A stretch of 64,000 bases of DNA from Clostridiales bacterium (GCA_017620475.1 JAFZQI010000036.1:19625-83624), one strand, 5' to 3'. Positions 1 through 8,970 are shown, numbered from the stretch's first letter. A program made the numbers and translations. The notes: generated from the letters alone by a model not told the origin.

Positions 1-559
1 GATCTTCCACAGTCGGATGGTCCAGTTCGTCCGCGTGATTGACAGGCTGTCCCTGCATACGGACGACTTTTCCGGGAACACCGACTACCGTGGCTTCCGC
101 AGGCACGTCGTGAAGTACGACGGCGTTCGCACCGATACGGGCATTATCACCGATCGTGACAGGACCCAGTATCTTGGCGCCGGCACCGATGAGCACATCG
201 TTGCCGAGTGTCGGATGACGCTTCCCTTTACCATGGCCGGTACCACCGAGCGTCACGCCATGGTAAATCGTACAGTTGTCTCCGATCTCAGCAGTCTCAC
301 CGATGACGATCCCCATGCCGTGATCGATGAAGAGCCCGTGCCCGATCTTAGCGCCGGGATGGATCTCTATGCCCGTACACGACCTGGCGAACTGGGAATT
401 CCATCTGGCCAGTCCGAAAAGGTGGATCTTATAGAAGAAATGACTTACACGGTGAAAAATCAGTGCATGGAAACCGGGGTACAGCAGCATAACAGAAAGC
501 ACACCCCGCGCTGCAGGGTCACGTTTAGCAATCTGTTTCGCATCCTTCCAAAGGCCCAT
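1..559 (-). CDS. cysE: Serine O-acetyltransferase, 3' end cut by window edge
   Basis: Transfers an acetyl group from acetyl-CoA to L-serine, the first committed step of cysteine synthesis, in the cytoplasm. The 186 visible residues begin [19 protein letters not shown] and run into the hexapeptide-repeat left-handed beta helix. Diagnostic stretches are [20 protein letters not shown], the [16 protein letters not shown] loop and [19 protein letters not shown]. The short N-terminal helical part is typical of the compact bacterial CysE. The ATG at 559-557 follows an AGGAG ribosome binding site. The frame is still open at base 1, so the C-terminal tail is missing from the window. It lies about 200 nt downstream of an extended -10 promoter, separated from it by a structured leader or non-coding RNA. 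No T-box is visible, although many Firmicutes control cysE that way. Confidence 0.95.
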   Translation of the reverse strand, partial: MGLWKDAKQIAKRDPAARGVLSVMLLYPGFHALIFHRVSHFFYKIHLFGLARWNSQFARSCTGIEIHPGAKIGHGLFIDHGMGIVIGETAEIGDNCTIYHGVTLGGTGHGKGKRHPTLGNDVLIGAGAKILGPVTIGDNARIGANAVVLHDVPAEATVVGVPGKVVRMQGQPVNHADELDHPTVED

Positions 560-599
560 CTTACTCCTGTTTCCGCACAATAATAAAAGCCCAAAACCG

Positions 600-770
600 C
601 GCCCATTTTTGACACCTAGCGATCGCCAGGTGGGTATCCTGCGGCAGTCTAAGATCTTCCTCTCGGGAGCGCCTCCCTAAAGAAGCGGTAAGGCTTGATC
701 GTCTCTGCTCCGACTGCGGATTCCCGATTATGTCATGAAGGTTCAAAAACATGAGCATCAGCTTTAGGTT
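600..770 (-). ncRNA. Candidate structured RNA between comFC and cysE
   Basis: Transcription would begin near 770 from an extended -10 promoter. Read on the minus strand, bases 725-712 (GGGAATCCGCAGTC) pair with 649-632 (GACTGCCGCAGGATACCC), leaving a small internal bulge. Inside this stem is a GGGAG-gcg-CTCCC hairpin (677-665), and after it a CACCT/AGGTG hairpin around GCGATCGC (632-613). No convincing protein is encoded. A compact multi-helix RNA directly downstream of comFC recalls the Firmicutes raiA-motif (SAR) RNA, which is known to lie near comFC/raiA; a 6S-like RNA or a cysE leader are alternatives. The structure is seen; the family assignment is inference. Confidence 0.4.
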
Positions 771-776
771 GTCTTT

Positions 777-782
777 ATTATA
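777..782 (-). promoter_or_regulatory. Extended -10 promoter for RNA/cysE
   Basis: The minus strand reads TGGTATAAT, a perfect TATAAT with the TGn extension. The -35 region (TTCCCT at 17 bp) is poor, as expected for an extended -10 promoter. Predicted start is near 770, about 210 nt before the cysE start codon. Confidence 0.7.
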
Positions 783-850
783 CCAGTATACCTACAAAAA
801 GGGAAGCCGAATAAATTACCAAAGTGTAACAATTCCCAGTCGCACCCGTG

Positions 851-1615
851 TCATAAATACAGCCTTTTGACGGAATCGGTTTCCTCAAGTTCGCGGTGCG
901 TCGCCGCCACCACCCCGATCACACACGCGGCACCATGCTCATAAAGAAGTTTCGCCGCTTCATGCAAGGTCGCACCGGTGGTCAAAATATCGTCGACAAG
1001 GAGGATATTCCAGCCGCTAATGTCCCAGTCTTTTCCTAATGCAAAAGCACCCCGTACATTTTTCTGCCGCATCTCCGGCTCCGAATAGCGGCTCTGCTGT
1101 TTCGTATTCCGGGTACGACGAAGGACTTCGGGAAGGATCGGGACGCCCAGACTTGCTGAAAGACCCATCCCCAGTACCTCAGCCTGGTTATATCCGCGTT
1201 TTCGAAGTCTTTGGTCGGAAAGCGGAACCGGAACAACGGCATCCGGTTTTACGGGAAGATCCCCGGGGAACTCCTGTCCCATCAGTTCGCCGACCAGTGT
1301 CCCGCAATAACGGCGGGAATGGAACTTCAATTGCCGAAGTAACATTGTTACAGGCATCTCATAATGGAACAGCGCCCACACCTGAAATTGCGGGATCGGA
1401 TCCGATTCATAGGGATCGGAAAGACACGAAAACCATCTTTCGGATGACCGGCGAAGCGGAAACTGCGAAAGACAGTGCGTACATATTTGCAAGCTTCGGG
1501 TAGAACTACTGCAGTTCACCCCCGAAACGAGCACACGCCGGCATATCATGCAGACGTTCGGAAACAGATAACGGATCACCTTTTTGGCGGCTCCGTATAG
1601 ACATGCTTTATCCAT
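851..1615 (-). CDS. comFC: ComFC-family phosphoribosyltransferase-like protein
   Basis: ComFC is a cytoplasmic protein of the ComF/GntX family, required for late steps of DNA uptake in naturally competent bacteria and conserved in many non-competent ones. The 254 residues have an N-terminal zinc-finger-like region with two CxxC pairs (CMIC near 22-25 and CTHC near 45-48), the conserved RKRGYNQAE segment near 140, and a C-terminal type I PRTase motif ILLVDDILTTGATL near 205-218. It lies 38 nt downstream of the RecD-like helicase gene and is probably co-transcribed with it. That pairing resembles the comFA-comFC operon of Bacillus, with a different helicase family. A structured RNA candidate follows its stop codon. 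Confidence 0.9.
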   Translation of the reverse strand: MDKACLYGAAKKVIRYLFPNVCMICRRVLVSGVNCSSSTRSLQICTHCLSQFPLRRSSERWFSCLSDPYESDPIPQFQVWALFHYEMPVTMLLRQLKFHSRRYCGTLVGELMGQEFPGDLPVKPDAVVPVPLSDQRLRKRGYNQAEVLGMGLSASLGVPILPEVLRRTRNTKQQSRYSEPEMRQKNVRGAFALGKDWDISGWNILLVDDILTTGATLHEAAKLLYEHGAACVIGVVAATHRELEETDSVKRLYL

Positions 1616-1653
1616 AGCTCCTCCTTGCGGGGAAAGCGGAATATCATGTCATC

Positions 1654-3441
1654 TCAATCATTTTCATGGCTTTCCTCAGTTTCTTTCGGTTTCTCAAGAA
1701 ACACCCGAAGCGCCGTATTGCGATCATCGGCATACTGCGATCGGATCATCCTGTGGATCGTGCTTCGGTCTCCGAGTATCCATAATTCTTCCTTGGCCCT
1801 TGTTACGGCCGTATAAAGCAGATTACGGTTAAAGATCGGTCCGTACTCCTGCGGGATCACAAGAAGGACCTTCTTCCATTCTCCGCCCTGGGATTTATGA
1901 ACGGTCAGCGCATAGGCCAGTTCCAGATCCGAGACGCTTTTCTCCGGATACAAAGCACGCCTTCCGTCATCGAAAAGAATATCCAGAGGGAAATCGGAAT
2001 AGGGATTGAGCTCTCTTACGAATCCGATATCCCCGTTAAAGACGCCCGCGCCCTCCGTGCCGTCATTTTCCTTGCAAAGAAGGCGGTAGTCATTACGTAC
2101 CTGGATCACGCGGTCATCTTTGGCAAAATGTCTGACTACTCCTTCTTTGATCAGGAACTCCGAAGGATTGATCCCTTTTTCCGAGGTATTCCTCTTTTGA
2201 AGAAGCGCATTGATCGTCTCCGTACTGATGGGACCGTTTCTTTTGGGACAGAGGATCGCAATATCGCGCCACCTGTCCACATGATCATCCGGATTATTCT
2301 CGATGACCCACGCCATCACTTTTTCAAGCATCTCCTGATTGGTCGAAGTAATAAAGTGGATGTCGGATTTCTCCTCCTCCGGAAAGACCATATCTTCCCC
2401 ATGCAGGATCAGGGAAGAATTCTTCACGATCATGCTGTCATGAAGCTGGCGGTAATTCTCCACCAGGGTAAACACATTCACCTTCTCGGAATGGATCAGA
2501 TCGGCAAGCACACGCCCTGCACCCACCGAGGGCAGCTGATGGGAATCGCCCACCAAGATAATGGTGGCATCCTCATCCACCGCTTCGAGAAAAGAAGCAA
2601 GGATCACCGCGTCGATCATGCTGGCTTCATCGATCAGGAAAACCTTTCCCGGATGATGATTCTCTTTGGTGTAGAAAAAATACGTTTCATCCGACTCCTC
2701 GTCATAGGTCGCTCCCAGCAGACGGTGCATCGTCTGCGCCTGGGAATGGGTTACCTCCGAAAGCCTTTTGGCGGCCTTTCCCGTCGGCGCACAACAGAAA
2801 ACGAGGTCGGGAAAAAGTTCAAGGTAATACTGATAGATCACGCGAAGAATCGTTGTCTTGCCGGTTCCCGGACCGCCATCCACAACGACAAAATGCTTGG
2901 TCAGCACATTGCGCACCACCGCCAGCTGTTCTTCAGAAAGGCGGAACTTCTCGCCGATCTGGGACCATTTCAGCACATTCTCCAAATGCTTCTCATCGAC
3001 CTTGCGGTCCTTGCCTCCCGCCCGGATCCGATGAGCGATCGCCGCCTCCGCGCGGATCGCCTGATTGTTCGCGACCCACACATCCTTCCCCGATGAGATC
3101 GCGCGCTCGAAGGACTTAAAGAAGCGAAGCTTGGACTTCGTTTCATCCCAATAGCAAAGCGCCATCTTCTCATCATCCATCTGTTCCTGAAGCCAATTGG
3201 GAACGATGCTCTGGATAAATGCTTTGCGGTATTCGTTACAATGTTCGGAATCATCCCGGAAAGCGCAGAAAAAACAGGGGGATTTGAAATCACAGCTGTT
3301 CGCAGCGGCACGAAGGATCGATGCCGCTTCTTTCTTCCAGATAGACATAGGGAGAAACGTATGTCCGTTTCTCCCTAAGATATTGTCGAAGGAACGGAGC
3401 ATACCATCCGTAATAAAATGATCCAGGCACATCCCTTCCAT
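1654..3441 (-). CDS. RecD-like SF1B helicase, short form with N-terminal Cys cluster
   Basis: Predicted ATP-dependent 5'-3' DNA helicase of superfamily 1B. At 595 residues it is shorter than RecD2 (usually 720-750). Helicase motifs are clear: Walker A GGPGTGKTTILR near 192, APTGKAAKRL near 221, FLIDEASM near 271, GDSHQLPSVGAGRVL near 301, and C-terminal AYALTVHKSQGGEW and YTAVTRAKEEL. The first 150 residues do not show the usual RecD2 helix-hairpin-helix pattern. They contain four cysteines at 50, 56, 59 and 68 (CX5CX2CX8C), which could bind zinc or an Fe-S cluster. The start has a GGAG site at good spacing. It precedes comFC, so a role in processing incoming or recombining DNA is plausible but unproven. 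Confidence 0.85.
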   Translation of the reverse strand: MEGMCLDHFITDGMLRSFDNILGRNGHTFLPMSIWKKEAASILRAAANSCDFKSPCFFCAFRDDSEHCNEYRKAFIQSIVPNWLQEQMDDEKMALCYWDETKSKLRFFKSFERAISSGKDVWVANNQAIRAEAAIAHRIRAGGKDRKVDEKHLENVLKWSQIGEKFRLSEEQLAVVRNVLTKHFVVVDGGPGTGKTTILRVIYQYYLELFPDLVFCCAPTGKAAKRLSEVTHSQAQTMHRLLGATYDEESDETYFFYTKENHHPGKVFLIDEASMIDAVILASFLEAVDEDATIILVGDSHQLPSVGAGRVLADLIHSEKVNVFTLVENYRQLHDSMIVKNSSLILHGEDMVFPEEEKSDIHFITSTNQEMLEKVMAWVIENNPDDHVDRWRDIAILCPKRNGPISTETINALLQKRNTSEKGINPSEFLIKEGVVRHFAKDDRVIQVRNDYRLLCKENDGTEGAGVFNGDIGFVRELNPYSDFPLDILFDDGRRALYPEKSVSDLELAYALTVHKSQGGEWKKVLLVIPQEYGPIFNRNLLYTAVTRAKEELWILGDRSTIHRMIRSQYADDRNTALRVFLEKPKETEESHEND

Positions 3442-3469
3442 CGAGACTTCTCCTTCGTTTCCGTAATGA

Positions 3470-4669
3470 TCAGATTCCGGCTTTCTGCTTTAAGATCTCT
3501 GCCTTATCCGTATTCTCCCACGGGAAACCGGCATCATTCCTTCCGAAATGACCATATGCTGCTGTTGCCTTGTAGATCGGGCGGCGCAGATCAAGGTCGC
3601 GGATGATCGCTGCCGGGCGAAGATCAAATACTTCCTCAACGAGTTCCGTGATCTTCTCATCCGAGATCTTGCCGGATCCGAATGTATCCACCATCACGGA
3701 TACCGGACGGGCAACACCGATCGCATAGGCAAACTGGATCTCGCACTCCTCAGCCAGGCCGGAAGCAACGATATTCTTCGCAATATATCGGGCCATATAT
3801 GCCGCCGAACGGTCCACCTTCGTCGGATCCTTACCGGAGAACGCTCCGCCGCCGTGACGGGCATATCCGCCGTATGTATCCACGATGATCTTTCTTCCCG
3901 TAAGACCGCTGTCACCCTGAGGACCACCCACCACAAAACGTCCGGTCGGATTGATGAAGATCTTGGTATTTTCATCCACATACTCCTTCGGAAGTACCGG
4001 GAAAATAACCAGTTCTTTTACCGCGGAAGCAAGGTCCTCATAGGAAACGCTCTCTTTATGCTGCGTGGAAATAACGACTGCCTCGATACGCTTCGGGGTG
4101 CGGCCGTCATACTCGATAGTGACCTGACTCTTTCCATCCGGACGCAGGAAATCTACCAGTCCCTCTTTCCTGACCTGTGTCAGACGGCGGGTGAGCTTAT
4201 GCGCCAGTGAGATCGGAAGCGGCATCAGTTCTTCGGTATCGTTGTTTGCATAGCCGAACATCATACCCTGATCACCGGCACCGGTATCCAGCTCACTGTC
4301 ATCGATATGCTCTCTGGCTTCAAGTGATTTGTTTACGCCCTGAGCAATATCCGGGGACTGTTCGTCGATAGATGTCAATATCGCGCAGGTCTTATAGTCG
4401 AAGCCGGAATCGCTTCCGTCGTATCCGATCTCCTTGACCGTATCGCGAACGATGGACGGGATATCCACATATGCCTCCGTGGTGATCTCACCCATAACGA
4501 ATACCATACCGGTCGTACATGTCGTCTCGCAGGCAACACGTGCCATCGGGTCTTCCTTCAGGATCGCATCGAGCACCGCATCCGAGATCTGGTCACAGAT
4601 CTTATCCGGATGTCCTTCGGTAACGGATTCCGAAGTAAAAAGCCATTTTCCTTGTCTGTTTCTGTCCAT
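3470..4669 (-). CDS. metK: S-adenosylmethionine synthetase
   Basis: Makes S-adenosylmethionine from methionine and ATP as a cytoplasmic tetramer. The 399 residues match the family in length. Signature segments include [20 protein letters not shown] near the N terminus, the hexapeptide GAGDQG near 120, the flexible-loop region, and the P-loop-like [19 protein letters not shown] near 260. The start at 4669 was chosen over an upstream in-frame ATG because a GGAGG site lies 7 nt before it and the protein then begins [15 protein letters not shown] as in the family. It sits directly behind a SAM-I riboswitch with an intrinsic terminator, so high SAM should end transcription before the gene. Confidence 0.98.
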   Translation of the reverse strand: MDRNRQGKWLFTSESVTEGHPDKICDQISDAVLDAILKEDPMARVACETTCTTGMVFVMGEITTEAYVDIPSIVRDTVKEIGYDGSDSGFDYKTCAILTSIDEQSPDIAQGVNKSLEAREHIDDSELDTGAGDQGMMFGYANNDTEELMPLPISLAHKLTRRLTQVRKEGLVDFLRPDGKSQVTIEYDGRTPKRIEAVVISTQHKESVSYEDLASAVKELVIFPVLPKEYVDENTKIFINPTGRFVVGGPQGDSGLTGRKIIVDTYGGYARHGGGAFSGKDPTKVDRSAAYMARYIAKNIVASGLAEECEIQFAYAIGVARPVSVMVDTFGSGKISDEKITELVEEVFDLRPAAIIRDLDLRRPIYKATAAYGHFGRNDAGFPWENTDKAEILKQKAGI

Positions 4670-4693
4670 AACAAAACCTCCAAAAAAGTAGAA

Positions 4694-4731
4694 TAAAAAA
4701 ACCTCTCCTGAAATCACCAGAGGAAAGGTTT
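4694..4731 (-). terminator. Riboswitch-controlled intrinsic terminator of metK
   Basis: Minus-strand hairpin AAACCTTTCCTCTG paired with CAGGAGAGGTT, followed directly by a run of seven T. It lies between the SAM-I aptamer and the metK ribosome binding site, in the position of the expression platform. Confidence 0.9.
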
Positions 4732-4744
4732 ACATGTCATATAA

Positions 4745-4850
4745 TCAATCCTCATCTTTCAGGTCACACCTGCTGGACTTGGCACCGCTGCTTGCCGCGG
4801 TTGCCGGACTTCATAGGGCCAGATCCCTCCGTCACTCTTGATAAGAGATG
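4745..4850 (-). ncRNA. SAM-I (S-box) riboswitch
   Basis: The leader contains the S-box hallmarks in order: CTCTTATCAAGAG opening P1/P2, a GGAGGGA segment, CTGGCCCTATGAAGTCCGG, GGCAACC, GTGCCAA, and a P4 stem before the closing GATGAG that pairs back to CTTATC. A terminator hairpin follows. SAM-bound aptamer should stabilise P1 and favour termination, giving feedback control of metK. Confidence 0.96.
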
Positions 4851-4872
4851 CATTTCATTTAGATTTTCCATG

Positions 4873-4901
4873 ATGATACCACTGAGCATGCTTCTTGGCA
4901 A
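4873..4901 (-). promoter_or_regulatory. metK promoter
   Basis: Minus strand has TTGCCA (4901-4896), a 17-bp spacer, then TATCAT (4878-4873) with a TGG extension. The start would be near 4866, just before the riboswitch. Confidence 0.7.
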
Positions 4902-5060
4902 GGCATTTTCTGATGAAAAATCACTGTTTTTTCAACACCTCTGCGAATTCGGCCTTTGCGGAAACAAAGCGTCAATCCTGACACCTTTTGTCGAAAAATG
5001 TCGGTTTTACGGATCATTATTCGTGGTTCAATGAACTCACACAAAAAGGAGGTAATGACT

Positions 5061-5999
5061 ATGACACGGACGATCGCCATCATTGATTCAGATATGTGCT
5101 TCACTTCTCTTCTGATTTCACGCCTGATGAAATATCTTCCGGATTTTGTCGCCTTCCCCGTTTCGAAGGATATCCTTCTTCTTCACGGGAATCTGATATT
5201 AGACTGCCATTTCGTTTTATATAATCAGCACGAGATATCGGAAGAAGAATTACTGAAGCGCTGCGATGCTTCACGTCTTCCGGTACTGATCCCGCTTCTT
5301 TCTACGAAACAGCCGTGCCCGCCTAAAGATGTTCTGATGCTGGTTCACGAAGTGGAATCATGTGCAGGACTCGGGAGGATTCCTACGCCCTCTGATTCTC
5401 CCGTCCAGACATGTCTTACCCTCTCTTTTGTCCCCCCGAAAGAGAGGGAGAAGCATGTCCTCCGCCAGATCGAGAGAGCCCGATCTGACTTCGAGCACAT
5501 TATCCGGCTGGATATCATGCCCGGGATCCTTATGCCTCCCGATCCGCCTTCCTGGGATGCCCAATGTGCAACGCACACCAGTGGGATCTCCGAGCTTCTT
5601 ACACATCTGAAAATGGGCAGCATTCCCATCATGCAGATCCCTTCGTATCTTGAACCGGATCCGTATGGGGATCTGCGTTTTGGAAAACCCGTTCATTCCG
5701 ACGATCTTATTTCATGCCATTCCCGAACGATCCTTCTTTTGATCTCCCGAACGTACCGGTATCTGCTTTCTCTTCAAGAACCCTCGCTATTACTCGTTGT
5801 ATGTGACGGAATCAGTTTCACAAGGATGCGGACGCTTTGCCGTAAACTCTCACACATGGAGATCTTAACCCCTCTCCATCTTGAGAAGAATTACCTGCTC
5901 TGTCACGAGATCGATCTTCTTCAGAAGGAACACTGTGGGACCTCTCACATCGACTATCCGTTTTCACTGAAGAAAGAAGTTCAGTTATCTCCCACATAA
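5061..5999 (+). CDS. TadZ/CpaE-position protein of Tad pilus operon, no P-loop
   Basis: First gene of the Tad pilus operon, where TadZ/CpaE is normally found; TadZ localises the pilus machinery at the membrane. The 312 residues start TRTIAIIDSDMCFTSLLISR, which looks like the first strand and acidic pocket of a receiver-type fold as in CpaE. The rest (about 110-312) should hold the MinD-like ATPase, but no Walker A sequence is present. The gene may be a degenerate TadZ or an unrelated scaffold. The start at 5061 is preferred over 5055 because AAAGGAGG then lies 8 nt upstream. Function is inferred from position only. Confidence 0.6.
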   Translation: MTRTIAIIDSDMCFTSLLISRLMKYLPDFVAFPVSKDILLLHGNLILDCHFVLYNQHEISEEELLKRCDASRLPVLIPLLSTKQPCPPKDVLMLVHEVESCAGLGRIPTPSDSPVQTCLTLSFVPPKEREKHVLRQIERARSDFEHIIRLDIMPGILMPPDPPSWDAQCATHTSGISELLTHLKMGSIPIMQIPSYLEPDPYGDLRFGKPVHSDDLISCHSRTILLLISRTYRYLLSLQEPSLLLVVCDGISFTRMRTLCRKLSHMEILTPLHLEKNYLLCHEIDLLQKEHCGTSHIDYPFSLKKEVQLSPT

Positions 6000-6035
6000 T
6001 GACGAAAGGAGCCTCCTTCGCGGTGGATCATCACT

Positions 6036-7205
6036 ATGAAAAACGCACTGAAAAATGAAGCCGGTACCGATGTCTCTATCTCCGCATTAACAACCTTGAT
6101 CCTCCAGGCCATGCACACTTGTGATGAGTTCGATGATCAGGCTTTCCGTGAGATCATCGCAGACATCATCAACCAATCCGAAGAATGCCGCTCCCTGTCA
6201 CTGGAGGAGAAGCGGCATCTTGCCGTGACATTATTTAACAGGATGCGGCGTTTGGATATCCTGCAGCCGCTGATGGACGATGAACGGATCACCGAGATCA
6301 TGGTCAATGGTCCGAAACACATTTTCTATGAGAAGAACGGATGCCTTTTCCCTTCTTCACTTAAGTTCGAGAGCAGTGCCGCACTGGAGCAGCTGATCCT
6401 TCACTTTTTCTCTGCAGCCAACCGTCCTCTGAACGAAGCATTTCCAATCGCGGATCTTCGTCTTCCCGACGGGTCGAGAGCCAATGCGGTTCTGCCTCCC
6501 ATCGCGCCGGACGGTCCCATTTTTACGATACGTAAATTCACGGGAATCCGGCCGGATATCGGATACCTTATTGAGACCGGTTTTATCACACGTGAAGCGG
6601 CACAATATCTCGCGCGATCCGTAGTCGACAAAAAGACGATCTTTCTTTGTGGCGGTACCGGAAGCGGTAAGACTACGTTTCTCAATGTACTCTCAATGTT
6701 TATCCCCGGGAATGAACGTGTCGTCACGATCGAAGATTCTGCAGAGCTATCCCTGCGTGGAATCACGAATCTGGTAAGGCTTGAATCACGGCTTCCGGGG
6801 CCGGATGGTCATGGCGGAATCGATATCGGCCAGCTGATCCGGACTGCACTACGCATGAGGCCGGATCGCATCGTTGTTGGCGAAGTCCGTGGAAGTGAAG
6901 CAGCCGATATGCTGCATGCCCTTCATACCGGACACCCAGGTTCACTTTGTACGGGTCATGCCAATTCCTGCAGCGAGATGCTCGATCGTCTGGTGACCAT
7001 GGTCATGGCCGGATCGACACTTCCCTATGATGCCGTGATCCGTCAGATCGCCATGGGTGTGGATATACTTATTCATATCACCCGCGGACGCGACGGGAAA
7101 CGCTATGTAGATGAGATCACAGAAGTACGGCCGATCAAAGATAACCGTTTTTGGACCGAAACCAAATATGCATATAAGGAGGGGATCGGACTTGTCAAAG
7201 TTTAA
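6036..7205 (+). CDS. tadA: Tad/Flp pilus assembly ATPase TadA (CpaF family)
   Basis: Cytoplasmic secretion ATPase that powers Flp pilus assembly. The 389 residues contain the CpaF N-terminal helical domain, then FLCGGTGSGKTTFLNVL (Walker A, near 207), VVTIEDSAEL (Asp box), IVVGEVRGSEAADML (Walker B) and the His box around TGHANSCSEM. This is a CpaF-type ATPase lacking extra N-terminal modules. It follows the TadZ-position gene by 36 nt, and its 3' end contains the ribosome binding site and start of the TadBC gene. A small GGAG/CTCC hairpin lies in the gap before it. Confidence 0.95.
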   Translation: MKNALKNEAGTDVSISALTTLILQAMHTCDEFDDQAFREIIADIINQSEECRSLSLEEKRHLAVTLFNRMRRLDILQPLMDDERITEIMVNGPKHIFYEKNGCLFPSSLKFESSAALEQLILHFFSAANRPLNEAFPIADLRLPDGSRANAVLPPIAPDGPIFTIRKFTGIRPDIGYLIETGFITREAAQYLARSVVDKKTIFLCGGTGSGKTTFLNVLSMFIPGNERVVTIEDSAELSLRGITNLVRLESRLPGPDGHGGIDIGQLIRTALRMRPDRIVVGEVRGSEAADMLHALHTGHPGSLCTGHANSCSEMLDRLVTMVMAGSTLPYDAVIRQIAMGVDILIHITRGRDGKRYVDEITEVRPIKDNRFWTETKYAYKEGIGLVKV

Positions 7206-8778
7206 CCTGCCGGGGATCCATCTTCCATACAGTAAGGAGATGTCTCCTTCCGAGACTACGGAGATCCGCCGCCTCAGTCGGAAGACCTATCATCTTTTTA
7301 TGGGAAAGTGCCTGCCTCTTTACCCGATCTGTGCTTTGCTTGTTTTCCTTCTTTCCCGTGCTTTTGTCCCGCAGTTCCGTATTCGGCTGATCCTTTCTAT
7401 TCCACTCGGGATCTTCCCGTTTATCTCTTTGGTCCGCGTACTCTACGGCAAAAGAACTGCCACGCTGCGAACACAGAACAAGGTGCTCATGCAATCGCTA
7501 TGTACATCAGTTTCCGATGGTTACTCGATCGAACGCGCATTCCTATGTGCGCGTGTAGACATTGAGAAAGCTTTCGGGAAGCACGCTGCCTTTGCTCTGG
7601 CACTAAAAGATGTCGAACATCAGCTTCAGGCCAATGTTCCCCTGGATATCTGTATGACCCGTTTCTGCCACAAGCTGGATTACTACGAGACGCTTCCTGT
7701 GCTGCATGCGCTTTCTCTACAGAGGACCGTCGGAAATCAGATCATATCCATTTTGAGAAGCAGCTGCCAGATGCTGTCGGAACTTCATGCGGTCGCCTCT
7801 GAAGTCGAAGCGAACAATTCCGGAAAGAATGCGGAGGCTTCCGTCCTTTGTCTTATGCCTTTCGGCATAACCTATATGCTTTCCGTAACAAGCATGGATT
7901 ATCTTTCTCAGTCCCAGGAATCCGGGATCGGCAGGATCCTTATGGCCATCGCATTTATCATCTCTATTTTTTCCTGCACCTATCTGTTTTCTCTCATCGG
8001 CGAAAGACCGACACGAAACGAGTTTTCGTTCGACAAGACCAACTCAGGGATACCTCCCGGATGGAAAGAACGGATCCATAAATTCGGCATGATGCTGCCC
8101 GCAATGTACACCACACGGATACTGGAATGGTGTAATGAGATCTCTTTTTCCTCCATGGACAGTTTCGATGCGTTTCTTTTTAAGACGATCCGTACCCTTA
8201 CACTCTTTACGCCGCTTTGCACAGTAGTCTGTCTCCTTCTTCGGATCCCGCTCATTCTGGTTTTGGTTTTCGACATGCTTCTTCTGGTATTTCTTCACAT
8301 TGACCAGCAGTCACTGGTGAACAGAAGACGCCTGATCCTAATGGAGGATCTCCCTCTTTTCATCTCCATGCTTTCCACACTTTTGGAATCCGGGATCCTT
8401 CTTCCCAAAGCACTTCAGACATGCGGTTATGCATTCTCGGATCAAAGCTGTCTGAGCCGTGAATTATCTCATATCCTCACAACGATAGAAGGCGGGGTAA
8501 GTGCTGCCGATGCACTGGAAGAATTCTCCCACCGCATCAGCATTCCTGAAGCACAATCCGCCCTTCTTCTCGCTGCCAGATATGAACGATCCGGCGGTTC
8601 AGAAGTTCTCGGACTTCTCCGGCTTCAATCTTCATCCTGCTGGGCACTTTGCCGGAATGCTTCACGTAAGAAGCGCGAACGCGAAGCATTCACTATGATA
8701 CTGCCGATGATGCTTGATTTTATTTCTGTACTTTTGGTTGCAATTGCTCCGGCACTTAACACTTTTCAACTGATCTAG
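7192..8778 (+). CDS. Fused TadB-TadC inner-membrane platform protein
   Basis: Encodes both membrane-platform proteins of a Tad pilus in one chain. The 528 residues hold two T2SSF-type domains, each a soluble helical bundle next to membrane segments. The first spans about 75-220 after two TM segments near 40-85, with a TM pair near 225-285. The second spans about 385-500, with TM segments near 340-385 and at the C terminus. TadB and TadC are separate neighbouring genes in most Tad operons. The start is a TTG at 7192, inside the end of tadA, preceded by AAGGAGGGG at 7-nt spacing; a farther upstream ATG would overlap tadA by 95 nt without such a site. The 14-nt overlap implies translational coupling. 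Confidence 0.85.
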   Translation: MSKFNLPGIHLPYSKEMSPSETTEIRRLSRKTYHLFMGKCLPLYPICALLVFLLSRAFVPQFRIRLILSIPLGIFPFISLVRVLYGKRTATLRTQNKVLMQSLCTSVSDGYSIERAFLCARVDIEKAFGKHAAFALALKDVEHQLQANVPLDICMTRFCHKLDYYETLPVLHALSLQRTVGNQIISILRSSCQMLSELHAVASEVEANNSGKNAEASVLCLMPFGITYMLSVTSMDYLSQSQESGIGRILMAIAFIISIFSCTYLFSLIGERPTRNEFSFDKTNSGIPPGWKERIHKFGMMLPAMYTTRILEWCNEISFSSMDSFDAFLFKTIRTLTLFTPLCTVVCLLLRIPLILVLVFDMLLLVFLHIDQQSLVNRRRLILMEDLPLFISMLSTLLESGILLPKALQTCGYAFSDQSCLSRELSHILTTIEGGVSAADALEEFSHRISIPEAQSALLLAARYERSGGSEVLGLLRLQSSSCWALCRNASRKKREREAFTMILPMMLDFISVLLVAIAPALNTFQLI

Positions 8779-8787
8779 GAGGTATTT

Positions 8788-8970
8788 ATGCGAAAACTGA
8801 ACAAACATTCACTCATTCAATCATCCCGTGGAATGGGGACCGTGGAGGTCGTCATCATCATTGCTATCCTGGTTGCGCTCGCGTTGGCCTTCCGCAGTGC
8901 GCTCACCGGATATGCAAGTTCCGTCATGCATTATGTATTCGATGAAGGCAAAGTAATCGGCCAGCTCTAA
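8788..8970 (+). CDS. Flp-type pilin (Flp1-like)
   Basis: Small major-pilin candidate of 60 residues. It has a short basic leader ending SSRG, then MGTVEVVIIIAILVALALAF, a hydrophobic helix with Glu at +5 if prepilin peptidase cuts after Gly15. This matches class IV/Flp pilins and the Flp1-like family. The mature protein would be about 45 residues. It lies 9 nt after the TadBC gene with an AGGAGG site. No TadV prepilin peptidase is in the window, so the processing enzyme must be elsewhere. Confidence 0.85.
   Translation: MRKLNKHSLIQSSRGMGTVEVVIIIAILVALALAFRSALTGYASSVMHYVFDEGKVIGQL

Noticed and set aside
17..583. 188-codon plus-strand frame at the left edge
   Set aside because: The minus strand encodes the hexapeptide repeats of CysE, which is cut by the edge; the plus frame is its shadow.
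561..758. 65-codon minus-strand frame before cysE
   Set aside because: It lies wholly within the structured RNA candidate, lacks a ribosome site and shows no protein pattern.
1897..3096. 399-codon open frame opposite the RecD-like helicase
   Set aside because: The helicase motifs on the minus strand are unambiguous; the plus-strand frame is a shadow.
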